This document shows, in pieces, positions 26,263 through 34,102 of a DNA stretch of 64,000 nt (position 1 is its first letter; every line of letters starts with the position of its first letter). Source of the stretch: Bradyrhizobium erythrophlei (GTDB lineage: Bacteria; Pseudomonadota; Alphaproteobacteria; Rhizobiales; Xanthobacteraceae). The stretch spans positions 1,054,001-1,118,000 of the forward strand of contig FSRD01000002.1 in assembly GCA_900129675.1 (NCBI GenBank), given 5' to 3'. Made by a program: the position numbers and the translations under genes. The notes beneath the pieces were generated by a model. The model was not told the origin of the DNA, did no database searches, and was given only the letters and a program-made list of their open reading frames with translations.

Positions 26263-27198
26263 ATGCGCTACGATGATTTCCGCCGCAGCGACGACATCGA
26301 AGACCGTCGCGACGACAGTGGCGGTGGTGGCGGAGGTGGCTTCGGTCTTCCGATGGGCGGTGGCGGCGGGCTCGGCATCGGCACCATCATCGTGCTCGGC
26401 CTGGTCGGCTACGCCTTCGGCATCGATCCGCGGATCCTGATCGGCGGCGCGGAAATTCTCACCGGCGGCGGCAGCCAGGCGCCGACCATTCAGACCGAGC
26501 GCAGGTCTGGGACGACCAAGACCGGTGCGCCGAAAGACGAGATGGGCAGCATGATCTCCGGTATCCTCGGCGAGATCGACGATCGCTGGAGCGAGATTTT
26601 CCAGGCCAGCGGGCAATCCTATACCGGTCCAAAAATCGTGCTGTTCCGCAATTCCACCAATGGCGGGCGCTGCGGCATGGCGCAGTCGGCGATGGGGCCG
26701 TTCTACTGTCCCCCGGACAAGCAGATCTTCCTCGACACCGGTTTCTTCCGTGAGGTCGAGACCCGGTTTCACGGCTGCTCGGGCAACGCCTGCAAATTCA
26801 CTGCGGCCTACATCATCGCCCATGAAGCCGGCCACCATATCCAGAACCTGCTCGGCATCCTGCCGCGCGTGACGCGGCTGCAGCAGCAGGCCGGCAGCAA
26901 GGCCGAAGCCAACGCGCTGCAGGTCAAGGTCGAGTTGCAGGCGGATTGCCTGTCCGGCGTCTGGGTGAATCGCGAGGAGAAGAAGCGGCCGGGCTTCCTC
27001 GAAGCCGGCGACATCGACGCCGCGCTGACGACGGCATCCGCGATCGGCGACGACACGCTGCAGCGGCAAGCCACGGGCAGGGTGGTGCCCGACTCCTTCA
27101 CCCACGGCTCCGCCGCGCAGCGCAAGCAATGGTTCATGACCGGCTATCAGCAGGGGACCGTGCAGGCCTGCAATACATTCGGTTCGGGTGGGGGATGA
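26263..27198 (+). CDS. Neutral zinc metallopeptidase (YpfJ family)
   Basis: This 311-residue membrane-anchored protein has a very Gly-rich, charged N terminus (residues 1-38), one membrane span (about 38-56) and an extracytoplasmic metallopeptidase-like domain. The zinc motif HEAGHH is near residues 187-192, followed by VELQADCLSGVW supplying the third ligand, as in the YpfJ/DUF-type zinc_peptidase family. Paired cysteines (CGMAQSAMGPFYC; HGCSGNAC) suggest disulfides in the periplasm. It is divergent from ccrM across 255 bases that carry the GANTC cluster. Substrate unknown. Confidence 0.9.
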   Translation: MRYDDFRRSDDIEDRRDDSGGGGGGGFGLPMGGGGGLGIGTIIVLGLVGYAFGIDPRILIGGAEILTGGGSQAPTIQTERRSGTTKTGAPKDEMGSMISGILGEIDDRWSEIFQASGQSYTGPKIVLFRNSTNGGRCGMAQSAMGPFYCPPDKQIFLDTGFFREVETRFHGCSGNACKFTAAYIIAHEAGHHIQNLLGILPRVTRLQQQAGSKAEANALQVKVELQADCLSGVWVNREEKKRPGFLEAGDIDAALTTASAIGDDTLQRQATGRVVPDSFTHGSAAQRKQWFMTGYQQGTVQACNTFGSGGG

Positions 27199-27205
27199 CG
27201 GTCTC

Positions 27206-27335
27206 GTGCCCCGGATGCTGCGCAGCGCGCTTGCGGTGCGCTGCTGATCCGGGGCCCATGTTTGCGCCGCCTCTTTAGCAATGGGCCCCGGCGCTGCGGA
27301 GCGGCGTGAAGGACGCCGCACCGCGTCCGGGACCC
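27206..27335. repeat. CCCCGGATGCTGCGCAGCGC-type palindromic repeat, copy 1
   Basis: GTGCCCCGGATGCTGCGCAG and the inverted CTGCGGAGCGGCGTGAAG...GCGTCCGGGAC bracket the element. Related copies are at 33962-34086 and 48085-48237. It lies between co-oriented genes. Confidence 0.8.
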
Positions 27336-27351
27336 GAAAGATAGAGCGATC

Positions 27352-27915
27352 ATGTCCTCCATCGACGAAACCAAACAATTCGTGCCGCTCAACATCGCGG
27401 TGCTGACGATTTCCGACACCCGTTCGCTCACCGATGACAAGTCCGGCGCGACGCTGGCGGATCGGCTTGTTGCCGCCGGTCACCATCTCGCGGCGCGCGA
27501 GATCGTCGTCGACGACGTCGATGCGATCCGCATCATCATCAAGCGGTGGATCGCCGATCCCGGCGTCGATGCCATCATCACCACCGGCGGCACGGGTTTT
27601 ACCGGCCGCGACGTCACGCCGGAGGCGATCGAGCCGCTGTTCGAAAAGCGGATGGATGGATTTTCGATCGCCTTCCACATGCTGAGCCACGCCAAGATCG
27701 GCACCTCGACAATCCAGAGCCGGGCGACCGCCGGCGTTGCCGGCGCGACCTTCATCTTCTGCCTGCCGGGTTCGCCGGGCGCCTGCCGCGACGGCTGGGA
27801 CGGCATCCTCGCCGCCCAGCTCGATTACCGCACGCGGCCCTGCAATTTCGTCGAGATCATGCCGCGGCTGGACGAGCATCTGCGTCGTCCGAAGGCGCAA
27901 GGCGCGTCGGCCTGA
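27352..27915 (+). CDS. moaB: Molybdenum cofactor biosynthesis protein MoaB/MogA type
   Basis: This 187-residue protein belongs to the MoaB/MogA family that adenylylates molybdopterin. The family signature TTGGTGFTGRDVTPEAIEPLF and the downstream pocket segment FCLPGSPGACRDGWDGIL are both present, together with ISDTRSLTDDKSGATLADRL at the start. Length fits MoaB. No other moa or moe gene is nearby. ATG 27352 is the only sensible start. The gene follows a palindromic repeat and is likely transcribed alone. Confidence 0.92.
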   Translation: MSSIDETKQFVPLNIAVLTISDTRSLTDDKSGATLADRLVAAGHHLAAREIVVDDVDAIRIIIKRWIADPGVDAIITTGGTGFTGRDVTPEAIEPLFEKRMDGFSIAFHMLSHAKIGTSTIQSRATAGVAGATFIFCLPGSPGACRDGWDGILAAQLDYRTRPCNFVEIMPRLDEHLRRPKAQGASA

Positions 27916-27926
27916 AGGCCTGTTTC

Positions 27927-27961
27927 GTAGGATGGGTTTCGCTTCGCCCTACTCATCCTAC
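27927..27961. repeat. GTAGGATGGGT-type short hairpin
   Basis: GTAGGATG (27927-27934) pairs with CATCCTAC (27954-27961), with an inner GCGAAGC-like pairing. Its right arm overlaps the stop codon of the MarR-GNAT gene. The long version is at 39790-39875. Confidence 0.75.
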
Positions 27962-28902
27962 AATTCGCGCTCCCAGGTCTCGCCGATCAGGCTTTGGCCA
28001 AAGCTGCGATGCGGCTCGGTGGCGACCAGCACGAATCCGGCGTCCTGATAAATCCTGCGGGCGGCGATCAGGATGCTCTGGGTCCACAGCGTGATCTTGC
28101 GATAGCCGCAGGCCTTCGCAAACCCGATGCATTCGGCGACCAGCCGCTGGCCCAGCCCCTGGCCGCGGCCCGCCGGGTCGACCAGCAGCAACCGCAGTTT
28201 TGCGACATCGTCGCTATGCCTGACCAGGAACACCGAGCCGACCTGGACGCCATCGATGTCGGCGATCCAGCAGCGCTCCCGGGAGGCGTCGAACGAGGCG
28301 AGGAACTTTGCCGCGATCTCCGCGACCAGGCCCTCGAAAGAGGAATCGAAACCGTATTCGCTGGCATAGAGCGCGCCGTGGCTCTGCACCACCCATCCCA
28401 TGTCGCCCGGGCGGGGCTCGCGCAGGATCGCGGGCGGAGATGGCGACCGTGAAGCGCCGAGGAGGCGTTCGATTGTCCCCATCGCGCCGATCAACCGCAC
28501 GCCGGCGCAGCGCGGCAACGCGGCGAGCATCGCGCCGACCTCGTCGTGCGAACTGCGATCGAGTTTTGCAAAAGCCAGGCGTCCCTTGGCCGTCAAAGCG
28601 AGCCGGTACTGTCGGCGGTCGGAGGCCAGCGGCTTGCGGGTGATCAACCCGCTTTCATCGAAATTCTGGACGATCCGGCTGAGATAGCCGGCATCGAGGC
28701 CGAGTTCGGCTCCGATCTCCTTGGCGGACAAATCATCCCGGTGCGCGAGTTCGTACAGCACCCGCGCCTCGCTCAGCGAGAACGGACTTTTCATCAGATG
28801 CTGGTCGAGCACGCCGAGCTTGCGGGTGTAGAAGCGATTGAAAGCGCGTACCGCCGCGATCTGGTCGTCGGAATCCTGTGGAGCCGAGTCCTGTAGAGTC
28901 AT
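27958..28902 (-). CDS. MarR-GNAT fusion (transcription regulator plus acetyltransferase)
   Basis: This 314-residue protein joins a MarR winged helix-turn-helix to a GNAT acetyltransferase. The MarR half (about 15-150) shows LSAKEIGAELGLDAGYLSRIVQNF as recognition helix and KPLASDRRQYRLALT as wing. The GNAT half (about 160-310) has the acetyl-CoA loop LVDPAGRGQGLGQRLVAECI and the closing YQDAGFVLV. I prefer ATG 28902 because CGAGG lies seven bases upstream; ATG 28917 is the alternative. A perfect 18-base palindrome lies just upstream, so autoregulation is likely. It may sense and acetylate the same small molecule (inference). Confidence 0.9.
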   Translation of the reverse strand: MTLQDSAPQDSDDQIAAVRAFNRFYTRKLGVLDQHLMKSPFSLSEARVLYELAHRDDLSAKEIGAELGLDAGYLSRIVQNFDESGLITRKPLASDRRQYRLALTAKGRLAFAKLDRSSHDEVGAMLAALPRCAGVRLIGAMGTIERLLGASRSPSPPAILREPRPGDMGWVVQSHGALYASEYGFDSSFEGLVAEIAAKFLASFDASRERCWIADIDGVQVGSVFLVRHSDDVAKLRLLLVDPAGRGQGLGQRLVAECIGFAKACGYRKITLWTQSILIAARRIYQDAGFVLVATEPHRSFGQSLIGETWEREL

Positions 28903-28918
28903 GGCGCACCTCGCCATT

Positions 28919-28936
28919 GTCAAATAATTATTTGAC
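28919..28936 (-). promoter_or_regulatory. Perfect 18-base palindrome, likely MarR operator
   Basis: GTCAAATAATTATTTGAC is a perfect palindrome 17 bases upstream of the preferred start of the MarR-GNAT gene. AT-rich 16-20-base palindromes at the promoter are the usual MarR-family binding sites; autoregulation is inferred. Confidence 0.75.
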
Positions 28937-29019
28937 TTTGGCAAGTATATTTCGGCGACGCTGTCGGGTTCTGATTGGAGTGGGATCCGGGCTTCAATGT
29001 TGGTTTGGGGCCAGCCGGC

Positions 29020-29589
29020 CTAGGCGACCACGATCCGGCTGCGCAGCATGGTGCGGGAGCGGCGGCCGAGCTGGCGCAGCAGCCTTGCCTCGGAACGGCG
29101 GGCATCCGGCCGGTAACCGCCGAGCCGGTCGTAATGATCGCGGGCGATCAGGAGCCCCTGTTCGGCCGACGGACCTGTGAGCATGCGGGCCACGAATTTG
29201 AGGCCGTCGCGCAGGCCCGTGTCGGCATAGGGAGAGCGGGCATAGCGAAAAATCCCGGCGCGGGGCCGGTCGCTGTTCGCGACGCCCTGAATGAATTGCG
29301 TGGTCTCCTCGATCCAGCCCGAGTCGAGCACAGCGCCGGCATGCAGGAACATCAGCCAGGGTGAGCGCGCCTGACGCGCGCCCGCCGCCAGTGCCGCAGC
29401 GCGCGTTCCCTCGAATGGCAGAAAGCGGCAGCCGGCGACGTCGGCGACCCGTTCGATCACGCCCGTACCGGCGCGGTCGACCAGCACCACCTCGCGCACC
29501 AGGCCGGCCGCGGCGCCCGGCACCAGGGCCGCCAGCGTCGCGACGGCAGGCTGTTCGACCCCATCGGTTGGAATAATCACGCTCAGCAT
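29020..29589 (-). CDS. Small glycosyltransferase family 2-like protein
   Basis: This 189-residue protein starts MLSVIIPTDGVEQPAVATLAAL and continues with VREVVLVDRAG and GTRAAALAAGARQARSPWLMFLH, the nucleotide-sugar-binding half of GT2 enzymes of the TIGR04283-like short type. Where those enzymes have a metal-binding His-Ala-Asp, this protein has HAGAVL, so the DxD-type acid is missing. It may be inactive or use another acid. The C-terminal end is Arg-rich. It is divergent from the radical SAM gene; both promoters share 193 bases that contain a LexA box. Confidence 0.7.
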   Translation of the reverse strand: MLSVIIPTDGVEQPAVATLAALVPGAAAGLVREVVLVDRAGTGVIERVADVAGCRFLPFEGTRAAALAAGARQARSPWLMFLHAGAVLDSGWIEETTQFIQGVANSDRPRAGIFRYARSPYADTGLRDGLKFVARMLTGPSAEQGLLIARDHYDRLGGYRPDARRSEARLLRQLGRRSRTMLRSRIVVA

Positions 29590-29743
29590 TGATGCTTCGA
29601 TGGCTCAAAAGAGTGAAAAGCGCCGCACTGTTAGCATCTTGTCACAATCAAAACAGCCGTCTGGCTGCAGTTTTTTGCGGCAAGCAACAGCTGCGACCCC
29701 AATCCAGTTTTTTGTTTTCACATTGTGGATTGCCGTCTTTCTT

Positions 29744-29758
29744 GTTCTTGATTTGTTC
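29744..29758 (+). promoter_or_regulatory. LexA (SOS) box, alphaproteobacterial type
   Basis: GTTC (29744-29747), seven bases, GTTC (29755-29758) exactly matches the alphaproteobacterial LexA consensus GTTC-N7-GTTC. It is 24 bases before the ATG of the PA0069-type radical SAM gene, a position suited to repression. The Pseudomonas aeruginosa namesake is also reported in the LexA regulon (from memory). Confidence 0.75.
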
Positions 29759-29782
29759 TCGTGACGTGCTATGTACTGACCC

Positions 29783-30943
29783 ATGAGCCGAGCATCCTCT
29801 CATGCCCTCAAGCACCCGCCGGTCACGGCGCCCTCCGAACCGGCGGGTGCGACTCCTTTTCCGGAACTCGCGGTTGCGATCGACCGCGAGCGACGGCGCG
29901 GCCGCGGCGCACAGTCCAACGACAGTGGCCGCTTCGAGGCCGAGGCCCGGGTCGCGTTCGACGACGGCTGGCAGAGCCTGGACGAACTGCCGCCATTCAA
30001 GACCACGGTTTCGATCGATACCTCGCGCAAGGTGATCGCCCGCAACGACTCGCCCGACATCGGCTTCGACCGCTCGATCAATCCCTATCGGGGCTGCGAG
30101 CATGGCTGCGTCTACTGCTTCGCGCGGCCCACCCACGCCTATCTCGGCCTCTCGCCGGGGCTGGATTTCGAATCGAAACTGCTCGCCAAGCCGGATGCGC
30201 CGGAGTTGCTGGAGAAGGAACTGGCGGCGCCGGGTTACGAACCTCGCATGATCGCGATCGGCACCAACACCGATCCGTATCAGCCGATCGAGCGCGAATA
30301 TAAAATCATGCGCGGGATTCTCGAGGTGCTGGAACGTGCCGGCCATCCCGTCGGCATCGTCACCAAATCGGCACTGGTGACGCGCGACATCGACATTCTC
30401 GCAAGGATGGCCAAGCGCAATCTGGTCAAGGTCGCGCTGTCGGTGACGACGCTCGATCCGAAACTTGCGCGCACCATGGAGCCGAGGGCCTCGACGCCGC
30501 CTAAACGGCTGGAGGCGATCCGGCAACTGGCGGAGGCCGGCATTCCGGCAACGGTGATGGTAGCACCCGTCATCCCCGCGCTGAACGACGCCGAAATCGA
30601 GCGCATTCTCGATGCCGCGGCGCATGCCGGCGCCAGGGAAGCGAGTTATGTGCTGCTGCGGCTGCCGCTGGAAGTGCGCGACCTCTTTCGCGAATGGCTG
30701 ATGGCGAATTATCCCGACCGTTACCGCCACGTCTTCACCCTGATCCGCGACATGCGCGGCGGGCGCGACTACGACTCGCAATGGGGCACGCGGATGAAGG
30801 GCACCGGCCCGATGGCCTGGATGATCGGCCGCCGGTTCGAAATCGCCTGCGAAAAGCTTGGCCTCAACAAGCGGCGCGCGAAACTGACGACGGATCATTT
30901 TGCGAGGCCGAAGCGAAGCGGACAGCAACTGAGCCTGTTCTAA
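29783..30943 (+). CDS. PA0069-family radical SAM protein
   Basis: This 386-residue protein is a radical SAM enzyme related to Pseudomonas PA0069, Mycobacterium Rv2578c and the spore photoproduct lyase-like branch. The 4Fe-4S motif is CEHGCVYC (C-x3-C-x2-C), followed by AIGTNTDPYQPIEREYKIMRG and GIVTKSALVTRD, hallmarks of this family. The reaction is unknown. Immediately upstream lies a perfect LexA box, implying SOS induction and hence a role in DNA damage repair or tolerance (inference). The start ATG 29783 is the first after the box. Confidence 0.9.
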   Translation: MSRASSHALKHPPVTAPSEPAGATPFPELAVAIDRERRRGRGAQSNDSGRFEAEARVAFDDGWQSLDELPPFKTTVSIDTSRKVIARNDSPDIGFDRSINPYRGCEHGCVYCFARPTHAYLGLSPGLDFESKLLAKPDAPELLEKELAAPGYEPRMIAIGTNTDPYQPIEREYKIMRGILEVLERAGHPVGIVTKSALVTRDIDILARMAKRNLVKVALSVTTLDPKLARTMEPRASTPPKRLEAIRQLAEAGIPATVMVAPVIPALNDAEIERILDAAAHAGAREASYVLLRLPLEVRDLFREWLMANYPDRYRHVFTLIRDMRGGRDYDSQWGTRMKGTGPMAWMIGRRFEIACEKLGLNKRRAKLTTDHFARPKRSGQQLSLF

Positions 30944-30948
30944 TAGTC

Positions 30949-31032
30949 GTCATTGCGAGCGCAAGCGAAGCAATCCATCTCGCCACCCAAAGAAAGAATG
31001 GATTGCTTCGTCGCTGCGCTCCTCGCAATGAC
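30949..31032. repeat. GCGAGGAGCGAAGC-type palindromic repeat, copy 2
   Basis: GTCATTGCGAGCG and CGCTCCTCGCAATGAC bracket AAGCAATCCAT and ATGGATTGCTT in inverted order. It has the same plan as the element at 21354-21434 but the opposite orientation. Confidence 0.8.
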
Positions 31033-31047
31033 GGGTGAGGGAATAAA

Positions 31048-31506
31048 ATGAATAGTAACGAGTTGCCCGCCCCAACCCCCCGTCTCACCGTCATCACGCT
31101 CGGCGTCAGCAATATGCGCGCCAGCATCGGCTTTTATGAAGCACTGGGCTTTGCGCGAAGATTTCGCGCCACCGGCGAAGCGGTTGCATTCTTCGACACC
31201 GGCGGCACCGTACTCGGACTTTTTCCGTGGGATCAACTCGCACAGGACGTCACGCTTCCCGATAATCCGAAGCCGCACGCCTTTCGTGGAACGACGCTTG
31301 CCTGGAACTGCAGTTCGACCGAGGAAGTCGATGCGGTGCTGGATTTCGCGGTCTCCAAAGGCGCGTCGCTGCTTAAGGTGGCACATACGACCGATTACGG
31401 CGGCTATTCCGGATATTTTGGAGATCCTGACAATCATCCCTGGGAAGTCGTGGTCGCGCCCGGTATCGAGGTCGGCGACGACCGCCGGGTTCATCTGCCG
31501 GATTGA
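31048..31506 (+). CDS. VOC-family (glyoxalase/bleomycin-resistance-like) protein
   Basis: This 152-residue cytoplasmic protein has the two beta-alpha-beta-beta-beta units of the vicinal oxygen chelate fold. The first is LTVITLGVSNMRASIGFYEALGF, and the closing part YSGYFGDPDNHPWEVV supplies the typical Glu metal ligand. The substrate cannot be inferred. ATG 31048 follows GAGGGAA. It is co-oriented with rnhB 74 bases later, but nothing suggests a shared function. Confidence 0.88.
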   Translation: MNSNELPAPTPRLTVITLGVSNMRASIGFYEALGFARRFRATGEAVAFFDTGGTVLGLFPWDQLAQDVTLPDNPKPHAFRGTTLAWNCSSTEEVDAVLDFAVSKGASLLKVAHTTDYGGYSGYFGDPDNHPWEVVVAPGIEVGDDRRVHLPD

Positions 31507-31580
31507 CCCACAATTAAATAGCGGGAATTGGACCCGGTTCCCGGTTGCGTCGCCGGTCTTGCCTGCGCACCATCCCGAGC

Positions 31581-32324
31581 ATGATTCGGGACCAATCTAG
31601 GAAAAAGGCCGACGGGCTACCGAACGGCGTGATCACGGTTTCGCCGCCGAGCTTTCGGCGCGAGCGCGCGCTGATCAAGCGCGGGGTCTGGCCGGTGGCC
31701 GGCTGCGACGAGGCCGGGCGCGGTCCGCTGGCGGGCCCGGTGGTCGCCGCGGCCGTCGTGCTCGACCCCAGGCGAATCCCCAAAGGCATCGACGATTCCA
31801 AGCGGCTGACCGCCGAGCGCCGCGAGGAATTGTTCGAGGAAATTTGCGCGACCGCGTCGTTTGCCGTCGCCTTCGCCTCGCCGGCGCGAATTGATCGCGA
31901 CAATATCCTGCGCGCCTCGCTGTGGGCGCTGGCTCGCGCTGTGCACGCGCTGCCCGAGACGCCGCAACATGTCTTCGTCGACGGCCGCGACCGCATCGGT
32001 ACGGCGTGCGACTGCGACGCCGTGATCGGCGGCGACGGGATCGTGATGTCGATCGCAGCCGCCTCGATCATCGCCAAGGTGACGCGCGACCGCCTGATGT
32101 GCGCGCTGGCGCTGGATTGCCCGGGCTACGGCTTCGAAACCCACAAGGGCTACGCGGTGCCGGAACATCGCGAGGCCCTGGACCGGCTGGGACCGAGCGT
32201 CCATCACCGCCGCTTCTTCGCCCCCGTTGTCGCCGCCCGGGAAAAGCATCAACCGGCCACCGTCGAACCTGACCTTTTCACGGCGGAATCCCAGATCACG
32301 CCTGAGGCTTCGGCCGTTATCTAA
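31581..32324 (+). CDS. rnhB: Ribonuclease HII
   Basis: This 247-residue enzyme cleaves the RNA strand of RNA-DNA hybrids and excises misincorporated ribonucleotides. The catalytic motif AGCDEAGRGPLAGPV carries the Asp-Glu pair, a later acid is in HVFVDGRDRIG (Asp), and SIAAASIIAKVTRDRLM is the family marker. ATG 31581 starts the usual basic N-terminal extension; ATG 31545 is possible. The long C-terminal tail after VHHRRFFAPV is variable in the family. Confidence 0.95.
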   Translation: MIRDQSRKKADGLPNGVITVSPPSFRRERALIKRGVWPVAGCDEAGRGPLAGPVVAAAVVLDPRRIPKGIDDSKRLTAERREELFEEICATASFAVAFASPARIDRDNILRASLWALARAVHALPETPQHVFVDGRDRIGTACDCDAVIGGDGIVMSIAAASIIAKVTRDRLMCALALDCPGYGFETHKGYAVPEHREALDRLGPSVHHRRFFAPVVAAREKHQPATVEPDLFTAESQITPEASAVI

Positions 32325-32440
32325 CGCCAGTTGCTTCGGCAGCCCGCGGCCTTTATCACACCCGCGGATCGGAAAAGGCCGGCTTGAACGCATGGCCTGC
32401 ACGTTTGCTTGTGCATTCACTTGGGCATTTCGGACGTTTC

Positions 32441-33949
32441 ATGCGCTTCACTTCCCTGGTTGTCGAACTGATCCGCGCCCGGCCGCGGCTGGTGGTCTGG
32501 CTCGTGGTGCTGTTTCAGGCCGGGCTTTGGCTGTTCCTGCCATTGCTGCTCTATCGCAGCCCGCCCGGCGATCTTGCGACGGTGCTCGCCTTCGGCCGCG
32601 AATATCAGGTCGGCACTGATTTGGGCCCGCCGCTGGCGTTCTGGCTCGCCGATATCGCGTTCCGTGCCGCCGGCAATCACATGTTCGGCGTCTATCTGCT
32701 GGCGCAACTGTGCACGATTGCGACCTTCGTGACCTTATACCAGCTCGGCCGCGCCATTGTCGGCGGCCAGCAGGCGGTGCTCGCGGTGCTCTTGACCATG
32801 ACGGTGGTGGTCTTCAGTTCGCCCGGCGTCGAATTCGGTCCATTGGTGCTGGCGCGCCCGCTCTGGGCGCTGCTGCTTTTGCATTCATGGCGGCTGATGG
32901 GCCAGAAACGGCACAACGCGTGGTTTGCATGGTCGATCGAGGCCGGCCTGTTGCTGCTGACGACGTCGGCGGCGATCGGGCTGTTGCTGCTCGTCCTCGG
33001 ATTCGCGCTCGCCACCTCGCGCGGGCGGCGCACGCTGATGTCGCTCGATCCGCTGTATTCGTTGCTGGTGATCGTCGTATTGGTGCTGCCCTATCTGATC
33101 TGGCTGTTCCGGTCGGATTTTCTGGTCATGCCGCCGTTACCCGCGATCGACGATCTCAGCGGAAGGGCGCTGCATTGGGGCAGCCTGCTGGGCGGCCTGG
33201 TGCTGGCGATGTCCGGCATCGTGCTGCTCGTGATCCTCAATACGGGCTGGTTTGCCCGCGATGCGGAGGAAACGCCGATCATATATCGGCCGCCGGTCGA
33301 TCCGCTGGCGCGCCAGTTCGTCTATTTCTTTGCGATTGCGCCGGCGTTGCTCGGCAGCCTGATCGCCGGCCTGTTCAATCTGGACCACGTGGTGGGAGGC
33401 GCCGGCGTGGCCCTCCTGATGTCGGGACTGGCCGCGGTCGTTGCGACCGGCGATCTGATCCATTTGCGGCGCCAGCGCCTGTTGCGTTCGGTCTGGGCGG
33501 CGGCGCTGGCCGCACCGGCATTGGTGGCGATCGCAGCGACGCTGTTCCTGCCCTGGACCGGCAATGCCGACGTGCCTACCTCGCTGCCGGCAACTGCGAT
33601 CGCGCATTTCTTCGGCGACAGCTTTGAGCGGCGCACCAACCAGCGGCTGCGTGCGGTGACGGGCGACCCGCAGCTTGCCGCTCTGGTTGCGATGGACGCT
33701 GCACGTCCGCATCTGCTGCTCGATGCCGCGCCGGAACGGACGCCGTGGCTCAACGTGACGAAGTTCAATGAAACCGGCGGCGTCGTGGTCTGGCGTGCTT
33801 CCGACACCTCGGGCACGCCGCCCGCCGACATCGCGCAGCGGTTTCCCGGACTGGTGCCGGAAGTGCCGCGCGCCTTCGAATGGATGGTGAATGGCCGGCA
33901 ACCCCTGCTGCGGGTCGGTTGGGGTATCGTGCGGCCGAAGACGCCGTAG
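32441..33949 (+). CDS. Polytopic membrane glycosyltransferase (GT39/ArnT-like)
   Basis: This 502-residue protein has about ten to twelve hydrophobic spans and then a soluble C-terminal region from near residue 405. The first loop FGREYQVGTDLGPPLAFWLAD resembles the GT-C family periplasmic loop of PMT/ArnT enzymes that take sugars from polyprenyl carriers, although the acidic pair is not obviously conserved. ATG 32441 (MRFTSLVVELIRARPRL) is preferred; TTG 32384 with GGAAAAGG upstream would add 19 residues. Acceptor and donor are unknown, but lipid or cell-surface glycosylation is likely. Confidence 0.75.
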   Translation: MRFTSLVVELIRARPRLVVWLVVLFQAGLWLFLPLLLYRSPPGDLATVLAFGREYQVGTDLGPPLAFWLADIAFRAAGNHMFGVYLLAQLCTIATFVTLYQLGRAIVGGQQAVLAVLLTMTVVVFSSPGVEFGPLVLARPLWALLLLHSWRLMGQKRHNAWFAWSIEAGLLLLTTSAAIGLLLLVLGFALATSRGRRTLMSLDPLYSLLVIVVLVLPYLIWLFRSDFLVMPPLPAIDDLSGRALHWGSLLGGLVLAMSGIVLLVILNTGWFARDAEETPIIYRPPVDPLARQFVYFFAIAPALLGSLIAGLFNLDHVVGGAGVALLMSGLAAVVATGDLIHLRRQRLLRSVWAAALAAPALVAIAATLFLPWTGNADVPTSLPATAIAHFFGDSFERRTNQRLRAVTGDPQLAALVAMDAARPHLLLDAAPERTPWLNVTKFNETGGVVVWRASDTSGTPPADIAQRFPGLVPEVPRAFEWMVNGRQPLLRVGWGIVRPKTP

Positions 33950-33961
33950 CCGAAGAATGGC

Positions 33962-34086
33962 GTGCCCCGGATGCTGCGCAGCGCACTTGCGGTGCGCTGC
34001 TGATCCGGGGCCCATCGTTCCGGTTGTAGGCTTTGGGTCCCGGCGCTGCGGAGCAGCGTGAAGAACGCTGCACCGCGTCCGGGACA
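33962..34086. repeat. CCCCGGATGCTGCGCAGCGC-type palindromic repeat, copy 2
   Basis: It has the same layout as the element at 27206-27335 and separates two convergent genes (the GT39-like gene and the uracil-DNA glycosylase gene). Confidence 0.8.
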
Positions 34087-34102
34087 CCGGCTACGCTATT
34101 CC

